A DNA stretch of 64,000 bases from Fusobacterium varium (GCA_900637705.1 LR134390.1:3162001-3226000), one strand, 5' to 3'; shown: positions 35,047-44,388, counted from the first letter of the stretch. Made by a program: numbers and translations. The notes: a model not told the origin generated them from the sequence alone.

Positions 35047-35285
35047 TTATCTTAAAAAAGAAAGAATATTATATAATCATATATTTAAGCCTGTTTATAA
35101 GAATATCTTTAAATTGTAATCTTTCAAAAAAAGTGATAGAATAAAGAATGATTTCATAAAATATTATATGTAATGTAAAAAAGTGTGGTAGTGATAAGAT
35201 TAAATAGTTATTTCAAATGATAAAAATAACATTTGATAAAAATAACATTAAAATGGGTTAGGAAAAATGATACTTGGAGTGAAAG
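35047..35285. other. Intergenic region right of the tail module
   Basis: No gene seen. A short direct repeat of GATAAAAATAACATT occurs twice near 35220-35255, just upstream of the DMT transporter gene. It may be a regulatory element, or a relic of the locus boundary. No clear duplicated att core is visible. Confidence 0.35.
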
Positions 35286-36173
35286 ATGAAAGATAATAAA
35301 AATGAAAAAATAAAGATAATATCTTCTGTAACATTAGCAATTGTAGCTTTAGTATGGGGGACTACTTTTGCTGTGATAAAAGATACCTTAAGTATTGTTC
35401 AGCCATTTTCACTTATGATGCTGAGGTTTGGATTTTCAGCCCTGCTTCTTTCTATTCTTTACATAGGAAAAATAAGAAAGGCAAGAATAAAGGATATAAA
35501 AAACGGAGGTATAATAGGAATATTTATGTTTCTGGCATTTTATTTTATGATAATAAGTATAAAGAATACAACGGCCTCTAAAGTATCTTTTATAATAGGA
35601 GCCTATGTACTTATAGTTCCATTTCTTGCATGGGTAATAAATAAAAAAAAGCCAGATAAATATGCTGTTACAGGAGCTGTCTTAGCGACTGTTGGATTAG
35701 GGTTTTTAACAATTGAAAAAGGAATTGATTTTAATGTCTGGGACATAGCAGCAGTCTGCTGTTCATTTTTCTTTGCTGCACACATGATAGCAATTGAGAA
35801 GTATGGAAAGGACTCTGATCCAATACTTGCTACTGTAATCCAATTTATAGTAACAGCGGGAATATTTGTCCTTCTTACAGGATGTTTTGAAGGATATGAT
35901 TTTTCTATTCTCCCTAGAATAAAATGGACTTTAGGTTATCTTGTAGTTATAAGTACAGTTATACCTTTTGCTATACAGACTGCTGTGCAAAAATATATTT
36001 CTTCTACCAGCACTGCATTAATATTAACTCTTCAATCAGTTTTTGGAGCTGTTTTTGCAGTTTGGTATCTTGATGAAAGAATGACTTTTCAAATGGGAAT
36101 AGGGTGTGTATTGGTGTTTGTAGCAATAGTTACACAAGAAACAAAATGGAAGTTTTTAACTAAAAAAGATTAG
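35286..36173 (+). CDS. DMT superfamily (EamA) transporter
   Basis: 295 residues, ten predicted membrane helices in two EamA repeats: ALVWGTTFAVIKDTLSIVQP with SLMMLRFGFSALLL, and the second copy VISTVIPFAIQTAVQKYISS with TSTALILTLQSVFGAVFAVW. Exports or takes up metabolites such as amino acids. The substrate cannot be read. GGAG precedes the start. It forms the right host boundary of the phage-tail locus. Confidence 0.9.
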   Translation: MKDNKNEKIKIISSVTLAIVALVWGTTFAVIKDTLSIVQPFSLMMLRFGFSALLLSILYIGKIRKARIKDIKNGGIIGIFMFLAFYFMIISIKNTTASKVSFIIGAYVLIVPFLAWVINKKKPDKYAVTGAVLATVGLGFLTIEKGIDFNVWDIAAVCCSFFFAAHMIAIEKYGKDSDPILATVIQFIVTAGIFVLLTGCFEGYDFSILPRIKWTLGYLVVISTVIPFAIQTAVQKYISSTSTALILTLQSVFGAVFAVWYLDERMTFQMGIGCVLVFVAIVTQETKWKFLTKKD

Positions 36174-36211
36174 TAAAAAAATGTACTGGAAAGTTCACAA
36201 TAATTTCACAA

Positions 36212-36310
36212 AATCTTGGTATATTAAGAATATAAAATCTTTCCCCAAGATGTTTTAATATATAGATAAAAGAAAATCCCTCCAAAGAAGAAGGGATTTT
36301 TCTTTTTTTG
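36212..36310 (+). repeat. Duplicated intergenic element, copy A
   Basis: The first 65 bases (36212-36276) are identical to 37214-37278. They hold an ATCTTGG/CCAAGAT hairpin and are followed in both copies by a divergent but matching terminator hairpin (AAAATCCCT.. AGGGATTTTT). Strand not proven: the T-tract is after the hairpin on the plus strand, so a short plus-strand RNA is the simplest reading. It also serves as terminator for the DMT gene. Confidence 0.7.
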
Positions 36311-36318
36311 TATTATTT

Positions 36319-36723
36319 TTATAGAGAATATTTTTTAGGAGGATTTCCAGAAAAATCATAGAATACAGCCTCTGCTTCCTCCAAGTAGAATATTTCAAAA
36401 GCAGGGTTATCAGGTGTTTGATAAATTGACTTTACAAGAGAGCTACTTTCTATTATTTCTGATTTTATATTTATATCATTATCAAAAACAACTTTTCCAT
36501 GAATTCTCACCCATACTGCCTTTGGAGTAGAAGAACATAGTTCTACATATGGATTATTTTTAATTTCTTTATAGACTTCTTTTTGATTTGAAGTACAGAA
36601 AAATAGTTTCCCATTTTTTTCTAACATAAATTGAAATGGGCGAACTTTTGGTTTGTTATCTAGACCAACAGTAGCAAAAAACTGTACAGGATTATTTTTT
36701 AAAAAATTTAATACTTCATTCAT
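36319..36723 (-). CDS. Pyridoxamine 5'-phosphate oxidase-like FMN split-barrel protein
   Basis: 134 residues. FFATVGLDNKPKVRPFQFML, KLFFCTSNQKEVYKEIKNNP and VWVRIHGKVVF match the FMN-binding split barrel family. Most such short members bind flavin or a related cofactor and reduce quinones or other compounds, and the true role is usually unknown. Divergent from the HxlR regulator gene 145 bases away, a layout that often couples such a regulator with an oxidoreductase. Confidence 0.85.
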   Translation of the reverse strand: MNEVLNFLKNNPVQFFATVGLDNKPKVRPFQFMLEKNGKLFFCTSNQKEVYKEIKNNPYVELCSSTPKAVWVRIHGKVVFDNDINIKSEIIESSSLVKSIYQTPDNPAFEIFYLEEAEAVFYDFSGNPPKKYSL

Positions 36724-36867
36724 ATTTTCCCTCCTAAAACTTGTAATTTTTATTTCCTTGTGTATATAATAAAACTATAAGAACATTATGTAAAGTAAGC
36801 ACTTTAAAGTTATATAAGAACTAAAAAGATACTATTGTGTAAAAATAATAGTTTGAAAGGAGAAAAA

Positions 36868-37191
36868 ATGAAAAAAAGAGAATTGCCACTATGTCCTGTA
36901 GAAATAACTATGGAGCTTATTGGAAATAAGTGGAAGGTATTAATATTGAGAGATCTTATGGAAGGAACAAAAAGATTTGGAGAATTGAGAAAATCAATTG
37001 GAAAAATTACTCAAAAAGTCCTCACACAAAATTTAAGAGCTATGGAAGATGATGGATTGCTTGAGAGAAAAGTTTTTGCTGAAGTCCCTCCAAGAGTGGA
37101 ATATACTCTTACAGATACAGGATATAGTCTAAAAAAAATATTAGATTCAATGTTTATATGGGGAGATGAATATAAGAAAAATAATTACTAG
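36868..37191 (+). CDS. HxlR family transcriptional regulator
   Basis: About 107 residues. ATG 36868 is preferred (AAAGGAG upstream) over a GTG at 36835. CPVEITMELIGNKWKVLILR, then RFGELRKSIGKITQKVLTQN and LRAMEDDGLLERKVF with PPRVEYTLTDTG are the winged-helix signature of HxlR, with the N-terminal Cys that can sense aldehydes or redox changes. Likely regulates the divergent FMN split-barrel gene. Confidence 0.92.
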   Translation: MKKRELPLCPVEITMELIGNKWKVLILRDLMEGTKRFGELRKSIGKITQKVLTQNLRAMEDDGLLERKVFAEVPPRVEYTLTDTGYSLKKILDSMFIWGDEYKKNNY

Positions 37192-37213
37192 AAATTTCAC
37201 AAAATTTTCACAT

Positions 37214-37316
37214 AATCTTGGTATATTAAGAATATAAAATCTTTCCCCAAGATGTTTTAATATATAGATAAAAGAAAAATCCCTCTCTAAGAAAAAGGGA
37301 TTTTTTCTTTTTTTGA
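37214..37316 (+). repeat. Duplicated intergenic element, copy B
   Basis: Partner of 36212-36310. 65 identical bases, then an AAAAATCCCT / AGGGATTTTTT hairpin and T-tract. The copies flank the split-barrel and HxlR genes in the same orientation, 1,002 bases apart. The rest of the interval to 37521 is AT-rich with no gene. Confidence 0.7.
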
Positions 37317-37521
37317 AAGAAAATTTTAACTTATTTTAAGAAATTAATAAGAAAATAAAACAAATATCTTAAGTATGTTATGTCTGTGATTTAATTATTA
37401 ACATAAAAAAAATAAAAAAATATTGAAAAAAAATGATAATTAATTTAAAATATATAGGACATTAAAAAATAAAATAATGTATAAAATTAAAAAATAAAAA
37501 ATTTTTGATAAGGGGGATAAG

Positions 37522-37887
37522 ATGGAGAGTAAGGTAGAAAAAATAAGAAAGTATTGTGTAATAGGATTTATAATAGTAGGATTAGCTTGTATATTTGTAG
37601 AAAAATCACAAGGACCTAAAAAATATATAGGAACTGCTGAGGGGTTTGACAGTGAAGTGAGAGTTGAAATATTGGCTAAAAAAAATGGAAAAGGAGAACT
37701 TAGAATAACAGATATAATATGTACTCATGGGGATACTGAAGCCATTGCAGGACCTGCTGTTGAAAGCCTGATAGCTACAATTAAATCTACACAGGATATA
37801 GAATCTCTTGATACAGTTGCAGGGGCAACTTATACTTCTGAAGGATTTATAGATGCAATGAAAGATGCTTGTTCAAAAGTAGAATAA
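37522..37887 (+). CDS. Membrane-anchored FMN-binding domain protein
   Basis: 121 residues. One N-terminal membrane helix (YCVIGFIIVGLACIFVEKS) and then an FMN-binding domain: YIGTAEGFDSEVRVEILAKK, LRITDIICTHGDTE and the flavinylation-like motif DTVAGATYTSEG, whose Thr could carry covalent FMN added by ApbE. Fits extracytoplasmic electron-transfer proteins. Not in an operon. Strong GGGGGAT-type Shine-Dalgarno, terminator follows. Confidence 0.85.
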   Translation: MESKVEKIRKYCVIGFIIVGLACIFVEKSQGPKKYIGTAEGFDSEVRVEILAKKNGKGELRITDIICTHGDTEAIAGPAVESLIATIKSTQDIESLDTVAGATYTSEGFIDAMKDACSKVE

Positions 37888-37901
37888 AAATATTAGTATA
37901 T

Positions 37902-37935
37902 AAAAGGCTCGAATTAAAAGTTTGAGTCTTTTTTA
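37902..37935 (+). terminator. Terminator after the FMN-binding protein gene
   Basis: AAAAGGCTC / GAGTCTTTT stem followed by TTATT. Confidence 0.7.
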
Positions 37936-38168
37936 TTATACAAATAATAAATAATTTTTATAAAAATATTATTTTAAGATATTAAAGCATTTTATTGGAT
38001 ATATAATATTTTTATAGTAAATAACTATTTCTACTTTTTATATATAATATAAATTTTTCATAATGATATATAGGAATGGTATTGAGGATATAGAAAAGAA
38101 ATATTTGTTTTTTATAAAAGAGTAAGGTATATAAAGAAGTGTAAATATTATAAAAAAGAGGTGTTTTT

Positions 38169-39596
38169 ATGAAAAAAAGAGTTTGTTTGTGGGTTGTACT
38201 TTTAGGAATCATTTTAAGTAGTTGTACAAAATTACCAGTATCTTCTGGGGAATTATCCAGTCAGCCAAAAATTGTAAAGGAATTTGTTGGGGCTGAAATT
38301 GTTGAACATGGGGATTTAAGTTTTCATGTTGTTGATTTAAAAACAGGGAAAGTAGTAGCAGACCATAGAGGAGAAAAGGCTCTAGTTCCTGCATCAGTTA
38401 TGAAAGTAGTAACTTCAGGTGCAGCTCTTGAAGTTATGGGAGGAAATAAAACTTTAGAAACAAAACTTATGTATGAAGGAAAAATTGATAAAAATGGAAT
38501 TTTAAAAGGAGACTTGTATATTCAAGGTGGAGGAGATCCTACACTTGGTTCTGATGGAATTGCAGCAGACCCAGAAGCTTTTCTGGCAGATTGGGTAAAA
38601 GAAATGAAAAAAGCTGGAGTAAATTCTATAAAAGGGGATATTATAGTTTTAGATGATCTTTTTGGGTATGAAGGAATACCTGGAAAATGGCTTTGGGAAG
38701 ATATGGGTACTGATTATGCACCTGGAACTTATGGAATCAGTATTTTTGATAATCTATACACTCTATATTTAAGTTCAGGAAAACCAGGAACTACTCCTAA
38801 AATCGTTGGAACTAAACCTCAGATGAAAGATTTGACTTTTGATAATCATGTTGTTGTATCACCAGATGGTAAAAGAGATATTTATGTAAGAGGAGTTCCA
38901 TTTGAAAATAAAAGAGGATTTTATGGTATAGTACCAGAAAACAAAGCAGAAATCACTATTAAAAGCGATATACCTGATCCTGGGCTTTTCCTTGGGCAAT
39001 ATTTTTCAAATTATATAAAGAAAAATGGTATAAAATTTGATGGAAAAGTAACTACTGCTAGATTGACATCAAAAAGACCTAAGAATGCAGTGACAATTGC
39101 TGTGACAGAATCAGCTCCAGTTTCAGAAATTGTAAAAGTATTACTTACTAGAAGTGATAATCACTATGCAGAACATTTATTTCAACTTTTAGAAAAAGTA
39201 GAAGGGGTAAATGTTATGGAATTTTGGAAAGAAAAAGGGTTAGACGTAGACTCTCTGACTATGAAAGATGGAAGTGGACTTTCTCGTGGAGATACACTTT
39301 CAGCTAAGTTATTAACTGATATTCTAGCTTATATGGCTGAGAGAAAAGAACTTAAGTTTGAAGAGTTACTTCCAATAGCAGGGCAAGATGGAACAGTAGC
39401 AAAATTTTTGAAAGAAACACCTCTAAGTGGGAATGCAAGAATAAAGAGTGGAAGTATGAGTGGAATTCAATCATATGCAGGATATTTAGAAAAAGATGGG
39501 AAAAGATATGCTTTTGCTATAATAGTAAATCATTGGAATGGAGATCGTACAGATTTAAGAAATGAAATGGAGAAATTATTGAATGGTTTATTTTAA
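38169..39596 (+). CDS. dacB: D-alanyl-D-alanine carboxypeptidase/endopeptidase, PBP4 (S13) type, lipoprotein
   Basis: 475 residues. Lipoprotein signal peptide MKKRVCLWVVLLGIILSSC with a lipobox ending at Cys19. The S13 motifs are S-x-x-K (PASVMKVV), S-x-N (TRSDNHYAEHLF) and the KTG equivalent KSGSMSG (as ARIKSGSMSG), with a large insertion domain between the first two, as in PBP4. It trims stem peptides and cuts cross-links in the envelope. GAGGTG ribosome-binding site. Confidence 0.93.
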   Translation: MKKRVCLWVVLLGIILSSCTKLPVSSGELSSQPKIVKEFVGAEIVEHGDLSFHVVDLKTGKVVADHRGEKALVPASVMKVVTSGAALEVMGGNKTLETKLMYEGKIDKNGILKGDLYIQGGGDPTLGSDGIAADPEAFLADWVKEMKKAGVNSIKGDIIVLDDLFGYEGIPGKWLWEDMGTDYAPGTYGISIFDNLYTLYLSSGKPGTTPKIVGTKPQMKDLTFDNHVVVSPDGKRDIYVRGVPFENKRGFYGIVPENKAEITIKSDIPDPGLFLGQYFSNYIKKNGIKFDGKVTTARLTSKRPKNAVTIAVTESAPVSEIVKVLLTRSDNHYAEHLFQLLEKVEGVNVMEFWKEKGLDVDSLTMKDGSGLSRGDTLSAKLLTDILAYMAERKELKFEELLPIAGQDGTVAKFLKETPLSGNARIKSGSMSGIQSYAGYLEKDGKRYAFAIIVNHWNGDRTDLRNEMEKLLNGLF

Positions 39597-39620
39597 ATAA
39601 AAAAGATAATATAAGAATGG

Positions 39621-39657
39621 AAAGATCAGATTTTCTGTATGGAAGCTGATCTTTTTT
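39621..39657 (+). terminator. Terminator after dacB
   Basis: AAAGATCAG / CTGATCTTT stem and TTTTT. Confidence 0.8.
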
Positions 39658-39771
39658 ATTTAGAAAAAGTATAGTATTTTAATCAAAATAGAATTCTAAA
39701 TATTTTCTTATAGGAAATTTAAGAAAAATAAAGTAAAATAGATTATGAATACTTATATGAGGTGGGATATT

Positions 39772-40587
39772 ATGAAAATAGGCTTAGTATTAGAAGGTGG
39801 TGGAATGAGAGGGGTATATACAGTTGGAGTGCTAGATGCTTTTACTAAACATAATTTTATGCCAGATTATCTGATCGGTGTATCAGCTGGAGCTTCAAAT
39901 GGAGTATCATACATATCAGGACAAAAAGGAAGAGCTCTTCGTACAAATACTGAATATATAAATGATAAAAGATATTTGAGTTTTTATAATCTATTGACAA
40001 AAGGCTCACTTTTTGGAATGGATTTTTTATATGATGAACTTCCTAAAACTATAGATCCTTTTGATTATGATGCTTTTTTTGCTAATCCTTGTGATTTTAA
40101 AGTTGGAGTAACAAATGCAGAAACAGGGAAGGCAGAATTTTATGGAAAAGATTCTTTAAAAGATGGCAGTACAGTACTTAAAGCATCAGCTTCTATCCCT
40201 CTTGTAGCTCCTGTTGTAGAGTATAAAGGGAAGAAATATCTTGATGGAGGAACATCAAGCCCCATACCAGTAAATGAAGCTTTGAAAGATGGCTGTGATA
40301 AACTTATTGTTGTACTTACAAGATATAGAAAATTCGTAAAACCTGCTATAAAATTTCAAACTTTTTGTTCTTTGATAATGAGAAAATATCCAGCAATGAA
40401 GGAACTATTGAAAAGACATCATATAGTATATAAAGAAAATCAAAAAGAGGTAGCAAGATTGGAAAAAGAGGGAAAAGCTTGGGTAATAGCTCCAGAAAAA
40501 CCTCTTGTAATAGATAGATTTGAAAAAAATAAAGATAAACTTCTTGTGGCATATCGTCAGGGATTTATAGATGGAGAAAAATTTTAG
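39772..40587 (+). CDS. Patatin-like phospholipase (YjjU/RssA group)
   Basis: About 271 residues from ATG 39772, preceded by GAGGTGG. An earlier ATG at 39745 lacks a site. The oxyanion motif EGGGMRGVYTVGVLD, the nucleophile elbow GVSAGASNGV and the DGG dyad partner (YLDGGTSSPIP) are complete, so a Ser-Asp dyad lipid acyl hydrolase is expected. No signal peptide, so cytosolic or membrane-associated. Monocistronic. Confidence 0.93.
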   Translation: MKIGLVLEGGGMRGVYTVGVLDAFTKHNFMPDYLIGVSAGASNGVSYISGQKGRALRTNTEYINDKRYLSFYNLLTKGSLFGMDFLYDELPKTIDPFDYDAFFANPCDFKVGVTNAETGKAEFYGKDSLKDGSTVLKASASIPLVAPVVEYKGKKYLDGGTSSPIPVNEALKDGCDKLIVVLTRYRKFVKPAIKFQTFCSLIMRKYPAMKELLKRHHIVYKENQKEVARLEKEGKAWVIAPEKPLVIDRFEKNKDKLLVAYRQGFIDGEKF

Positions 40588-40901
40588 AAAAATACAGAAT
40601 AGAATTTGGGAAATAAATACATTAGAGAAATTATGAGTTAGATAAAAATGTAAAAATAAAATGACAATGAAAAATTGAAGATAATATATTTAAAAAACTA
40701 AAAAGAAAAGTAAGAATAGAATAATTTTGTAATTGTATGATTTTTTCTATGCCAAAATGGTAGAATTAAGAGTATTAAAAATATAATAAAATAGTTAAAA
40801 ATGCTGATAAGGAAAAGTTAATTTCTTTATCAGCATTCTTTATATTCGGACTATTCCAAATTTAGAAATATACTAGTTTTTTTATAATATAAGAATATTT
40901 G
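40588..40901. other. Intergenic region between patatin and L-lactate dehydrogenase genes
   Basis: AT-rich and without a gene in 40588-40790. The bidirectional terminator at 40800-40842 is listed separately. Confidence 0.5.
40800..40842. terminator. Bidirectional terminator
   Basis: Perfect 11-bp stem AATGCTGATAA / TTATCAGCATT between two convergent genes. Confidence 0.85.
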
Positions 40902-41861
40902 CTAATCTTCTATTGATTTTTTTCCTATTTCTACATGATGTCTAATGATATCAAAAGTATTAGAAAGTTTTTTCTTTTCTGATTCGTTTAATGAAAGTTC
41001 AATGATGCATTCTATACCATCTTTTCCAATCATAGCTGGAACTCCTGCATATATATCAGAAAATCCATATTCTCCTTGAAGAAAAGCACTACAAGGTATG
41101 ATTTTTTTCTCATCATGGTATATAGCTCTCACTATTTCAGTGCATACACATGAAATTCCAAATTCTGTACTATTTTTCCCGGAAAAAATGTCCCAACCAG
41201 TTTCTGCTGTTTTCTTTTCAATTGCTTCAAAATCTATATCAGAAAATTTTTCTGGGTTTTCTGTAATAAGTTCAGAAAGGGATTTTCCATTTATAGTAGT
41301 ACATGAAAATGCGGCTACTTGAGAATCTCCATGTTCTCCAAGCATATATGCCTGAATGGATTTTGCATCTATTTCAGTTTCAACACTTAATATTCTACGA
41401 AGTCTTGCAGAATCAAGACCAGTTCCAGTTCCAATAACTTTATTGTGTGGAAGCCCTGAAAGCTGTTGAACATAGTATGTAATTATATCAACAGGATTTG
41501 TTATTACAACAAAGTAACCATTAAATCCAGTTTTCATTATTTCAGGAACAAATGATTTTATTATTTTTAAAGAGTGATCAAGTTCAAAAAGACGGTCTTT
41601 TGATATATTACTAATGCTACCTACACATATTATTATAATATCTTTATCACCTAAATCCTTTATTTCGCCACTTTTTATAACTGCTCTATGTGGAAGAAAA
41701 GCAAGAGTATCCATACAGTCTAAAGCTTGAGATACAGCTTTTTCTTCATTGACATCAACAAAAGTTATATCATCACACACTCCTTGTAATATCATAGAGA
41801 ATGCGCAGTGACTTCCTACATGACCAGCTCCTATAATTCCTATTTTTCTAGTATTAATCAT
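40902..41861 (-). CDS. ldh: L-lactate dehydrogenase / L-2-hydroxyacid dehydrogenase
   Basis: 319 residues. NAD-binding KIGIIGAGHVGSHCAFSMIL, then DLGDKDIIIICVGSI, VVITNPVDIITYYVQ, GTGTGLDSARLRRILS and the catalytic proton shuttle GEHGDSQVAAFS. These place it in the LDH/MDH superfamily on the LDH/hydroxyisocaproate dehydrogenase branch. Reduces pyruvate (or another 2-oxoacid) with NADH in fermentation. A branched-chain 2-hydroxyacid specificity is possible. Shine-Dalgarno AGGGAGG. Confidence 0.9.
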   Translation of the reverse strand: MINTRKIGIIGAGHVGSHCAFSMILQGVCDDITFVDVNEEKAVSQALDCMDTLAFLPHRAVIKSGEIKDLGDKDIIIICVGSISNISKDRLFELDHSLKIIKSFVPEIMKTGFNGYFVVITNPVDIITYYVQQLSGLPHNKVIGTGTGLDSARLRRILSVETEIDAKSIQAYMLGEHGDSQVAAFSCTTINGKSLSELITENPEKFSDIDFEAIEKKTAETGWDIFSGKNSTEFGISCVCTEIVRAIYHDEKKIIPCSAFLQGEYGFSDIYAGVPAMIGKDGIECIIELSLNESEKKKLSNTFDIIRHHVEIGKKSIED

Positions 41862-42015
41862 AAAAAATATCCTCCCTGAACCTTGATTTTTACATCATAT
41901 CATTATCATAATATAGATGTCAAGAAAAACGAAAAAATATTTTTAAAAAAAATATAAATGAAAAATAAATATTTTAAAAATGAAGGAGAAGTTTTGGAAT
42001 AGAAAAAATCATAAT

Positions 42016-42054
42016 AAAAACAGCTACTAAAAATTATTTTTTAATAGCTGTTTT
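42016..42054. terminator. Hairpin terminator downstream of the OmpA lipoprotein gene
   Basis: AAAAACAGCTA / TAGCTGTTTT stem with T-tracts. Serves the minus-strand gene at 42091. Confidence 0.75.
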
Positions 42055-42090
42055 ATGATTGGATTATATTTTTTAGAAATTTTTAACTAA

Positions 42091-42741
42091 TTAATTCATA
42101 GGTAAAATTTCTAGTTCCACTCTTCTGTTTTCAGCTCTTCCAGCAGCAGTACTGTTAGTAGCTCTAGGATTTTCCATTCCATATCCTACATAAGATATTC
42201 TTCTAGCAGAAACACCTTGTTGAATAAGATAATTTCTTACACTAGCAGCTCTTTTTTCTGATAGAGTAATATTATAGCTTGCACTTCCTACATTATCAGT
42301 ATAACCATTAACTATAATTCTAGTTTCTGGATATTGAACAAGTACAGTAGCTATAGAATTTAATGGACCATAGAAACTTGGAACTATATTAGAACTATCA
42401 GTAGCAAAAGTAACTCCTCCAGGAAGATTTAGATTTAAATTATCTCCTTTTTGGCTGACTTGTACTTCAGTGTTTTTTAAACGTTCCCTAAGCTCCTGTT
42501 CTTGACGATCTCTATAAGCCCCCCAACCTAATCCAGCTAGGGCACCTACTCCAGCACCTATAAGAGTTCCTTTAGTATCTTTACCTATAAGTTGCCCTAT
42601 TAAAGCACCTGCTGCTGCACCACCAGCAGTTCCTTTAGTTTTACTATTTACAGAACCAGTTTCATCTAGGAAAGGTGAAGAAGTACAACCTGTAATCATC
42701 AAAGCTAGTAAAAAACTAGACATGGCTTTTTTTGTATTCAT
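42091..42741 (-). CDS. OmpA-family peptidoglycan-associated lipoprotein
   Basis: 216 residues. Lipoprotein signal peptide (SSFLLALMITGCTSS, Cys19). Glycine-zipper segments (AGGAAAGALIGQLIG and TLIGAGVGALAGLGWG) fill residues 38-78, followed by a coil. An OmpA peptidoglycan-binding domain covers about 115-216: IIVNGYTDNVGSASYNITLS, EKRAASVRNYLIQQG, GYGMENP and AGRAENRRVEL, with the D/R residues that hold diaminopimelate. It resembles YiaD and anchors the outer membrane to the wall. Confidence 0.92.
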   Translation of the reverse strand: MNTKKAMSSFLLALMITGCTSSPFLDETGSVNSKTKGTAGGAAAGALIGQLIGKDTKGTLIGAGVGALAGLGWGAYRDRQEQELRERLKNTEVQVSQKGDNLNLNLPGGVTFATDSSNIVPSFYGPLNSIATVLVQYPETRIIVNGYTDNVGSASYNITLSEKRAASVRNYLIQQGVSARRISYVGYGMENPRATNSTAAGRAENRRVELEILPMN

Positions 42742-42975
42742 ATTAAATCCTCCTTTATAGTGAAAACAATTTTTTGATTTAAAATATTTTAAATCAAAAA
42801 AATTTTTTCTTTATTATTATTGTAATTTTCGGTAAATGAGAATAAATTCCTTTATATATTAATATTATATTATTAATTTTTATAAAATACAATCTCAAAT
42901 TTCCTAGGTTTTATAAAGGTTCTACAATTCTTTGAAATGATTTAAAAAAATTTTGAAGTATTTTGAAAAAAAGTG

Positions 42976-43004
42976 TTGACATGTTTTTGTATAAATGATA
43001 TAAT
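42976..43004 (+). promoter_or_regulatory. Strong promoter of the tRNA array
   Basis: TTGACA, 17-base spacer, TATAAT, 25 bases before the first tRNA. Both hexamers match the consensus perfectly. Confidence 0.9.
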
Positions 43005-43029
43005 CATTCTTGTCTTGAAAGAAAGGTCA

Positions 43030-43106
43030 CGGAATATAGCGCAGTCCGGTAGCGCATCTGCCTTGGGAGCAGAGGGCCGCAAGTTCGAATCTTGCTATTC
43101 CGACCA
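43030..43106 (+). tRNA. tRNA-Pro (UGG)
   Basis: 77 bases, acceptor CGGAATA / TATTCCG, encoded CCA. Anticodon loop CTTGGGA between CTGC / GCAG gives TGG. Standard TTCGAAT T-loop. Confidence 0.95.
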
Positions 43107-43111
43107 TCTAT

Positions 43112-43187
<76 letters not shown>

Positions 43188-43203
43188 TTTGAGACTACTG
43201 AGT

Positions 43204-43280
<77 letters not shown>

Positions 43281-43313
43281 CTATCCAAAATTACAGATTC
43301 ATAGTTTAGATAT

Positions 43314-43390
43314 GGTGATCGTAGTTCAGTTGGTAGAGCGCCAGTTTGTGGCACTGGTTGTCGCGAGTTCAAGCCTCGTCGATCACCCCA
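43314..43390 (+). tRNA. tRNA-His (GUG)
   Basis: 77 bases with the histidine-specific G-1 paired to C73, acceptor GTGATCG / CGATCAC, anticodon loop TTGTGGC gives GTG, CCA encoded. Confidence 0.95.
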
Positions 43391-43404
43391 TTAAAATTTA
43401 ATAT

Positions 43405-43480
43405 GCGTCATTAGCTCAGCTGGTAGAGCACACGACTTTTAATCGTGTTGCCACAAGTTCAAATCTTGTATGACGCACCA
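43405..43480 (+). tRNA. tRNA-Lys (UUU)
   Basis: 76 bases, acceptor GCGTCAT / ATGACGC, anticodon loop CTTTTAA gives TTT, CCA encoded. Confidence 0.95.
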
Positions 43481-43484
43481 TCGT

Positions 43485-43568
43485 GCGAGGATGGCGGAAT
43501 TGGCAGACGCGCTAGACTTAGGATCTAGTGTCCCAGACGTGAGAGTTCAAGTCTCTCTCTTCGCACCA
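43485..43568 (+). tRNA. tRNA-Leu (UAG)
   Basis: 84 bases with the long class II variable arm, acceptor GCGAGGA-type, anticodon loop CTTAGGA gives TAG, CCA encoded. Confidence 0.93.
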
Positions 43569-43578
43569 CTTTGCTGAT

Positions 43579-43608
43579 AAGAGATTCTAAAAGAGTCTCT
43601 TTTTTTTA
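43579..43608 (+). terminator. Terminator of the tRNA array
   Basis: AAGAGATTCT / AGAGTCTCTT hairpin followed by T8, 10 bases after the last tRNA. Confidence 0.85.
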
Positions 43609-43639
43609 CATTTTTTGAAAATAAATTATGGAGAAAAAA

Positions 43640-44368
43640 ATGAAGAATATAAAAATCAGATACAGATTTGATGGAAGTATGTTTTATGGATTTCAAAGGC
43701 AGCCTGGAAAAAGGACTGTGCAGGGAGAAATAGAAAAACTTCTAGAAGTAGTTTTAAGAGAGAAAGTGAATATGATATCTGCAGGAAGAACAGACAGAGG
43801 AGTTCATGCTTTAGAACAAGTATCTAATTTTTTTACAACTTCTCCTATACCAGTAGAAAAACTTAAATATGCTCTCAATAAAGGATTGCCTTTAGATATA
43901 GAGATATTTGAAGTAGAAGAGGTGGATATGAACTTCAACTCTAGATTTTTTGCGAAAAATAGAGGGTATAAATATATAATAAGCTGGGTTAAGAATCCTT
44001 TTGAAAGCAGATATGTAACATTAGTTCGTGAGAAAATAGATAAAGAGATATTTTTTAAAATATTAGAACCTTTAATAGGAGTGCATGATTTTAATAATTT
44101 CAGACTTAGTGACTGTGGGAGTAAAACATCAATACGGGAAATTTATAGTATAGTAGTAGAAGAAAAAGAAAATAAGTTGATTGTTGAGATAAAAGGAAAT
44201 TCCTTTTTAAAATCTCAAATAAGAATAATAATTGGAACAGCACTAGATATATACTTTGGAAATTATGATGAAAATCATTTAAGAGATATGTTAGAAAATC
44301 CCAAAAAAGATTTTTTGAAAAAAGTTGCAGACCCTTATGGGCTTTATCTTTCAGAAATTAATTATTGA
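43640..44368 (+). CDS. truA: tRNA pseudouridine(38-40) synthase
   Basis: About 242 residues from ATG 43640, with GGAG six bases upstream. An ATG at 43628 lies before that site. [20 protein letters not shown] and the catalytic-Asp motif [14 protein letters not shown], plus the later [16 protein letters not shown] segment, fix the family. Modifies the anticodon arm of many tRNAs. It directly follows the tRNA array and may be co-transcribed by read-through. Confidence 0.96.
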   Translation: MKNIKIRYRFDGSMFYGFQRQPGKRTVQGEIEKLLEVVLREKVNMISAGRTDRGVHALEQVSNFFTTSPIPVEKLKYALNKGLPLDIEIFEVEEVDMNFNSRFFAKNRGYKYIISWVKNPFESRYVTLVREKIDKEIFFKILEPLIGVHDFNNFRLSDCGSKTSIREIYSIVVEEKENKLIVEIKGNSFLKSQIRIIIGTALDIYFGNYDENHLRDMLENPKKDFLKKVADPYGLYLSEINY

Positions 44369-44388
44369 TTGTTGGATAGGAGAAGAAA

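Noticed and set aside
23640-35285. Complete prophage
   Set aside because: No integrase, terminase, capsid, portal or replication gene and no clear att repeats. A tailocin fits better.
40600-40790. Possible small gene or RNA between patatin and ldh
   Set aside because: Only AT-rich sequence with stops in all frames and no promoter-terminator pair.
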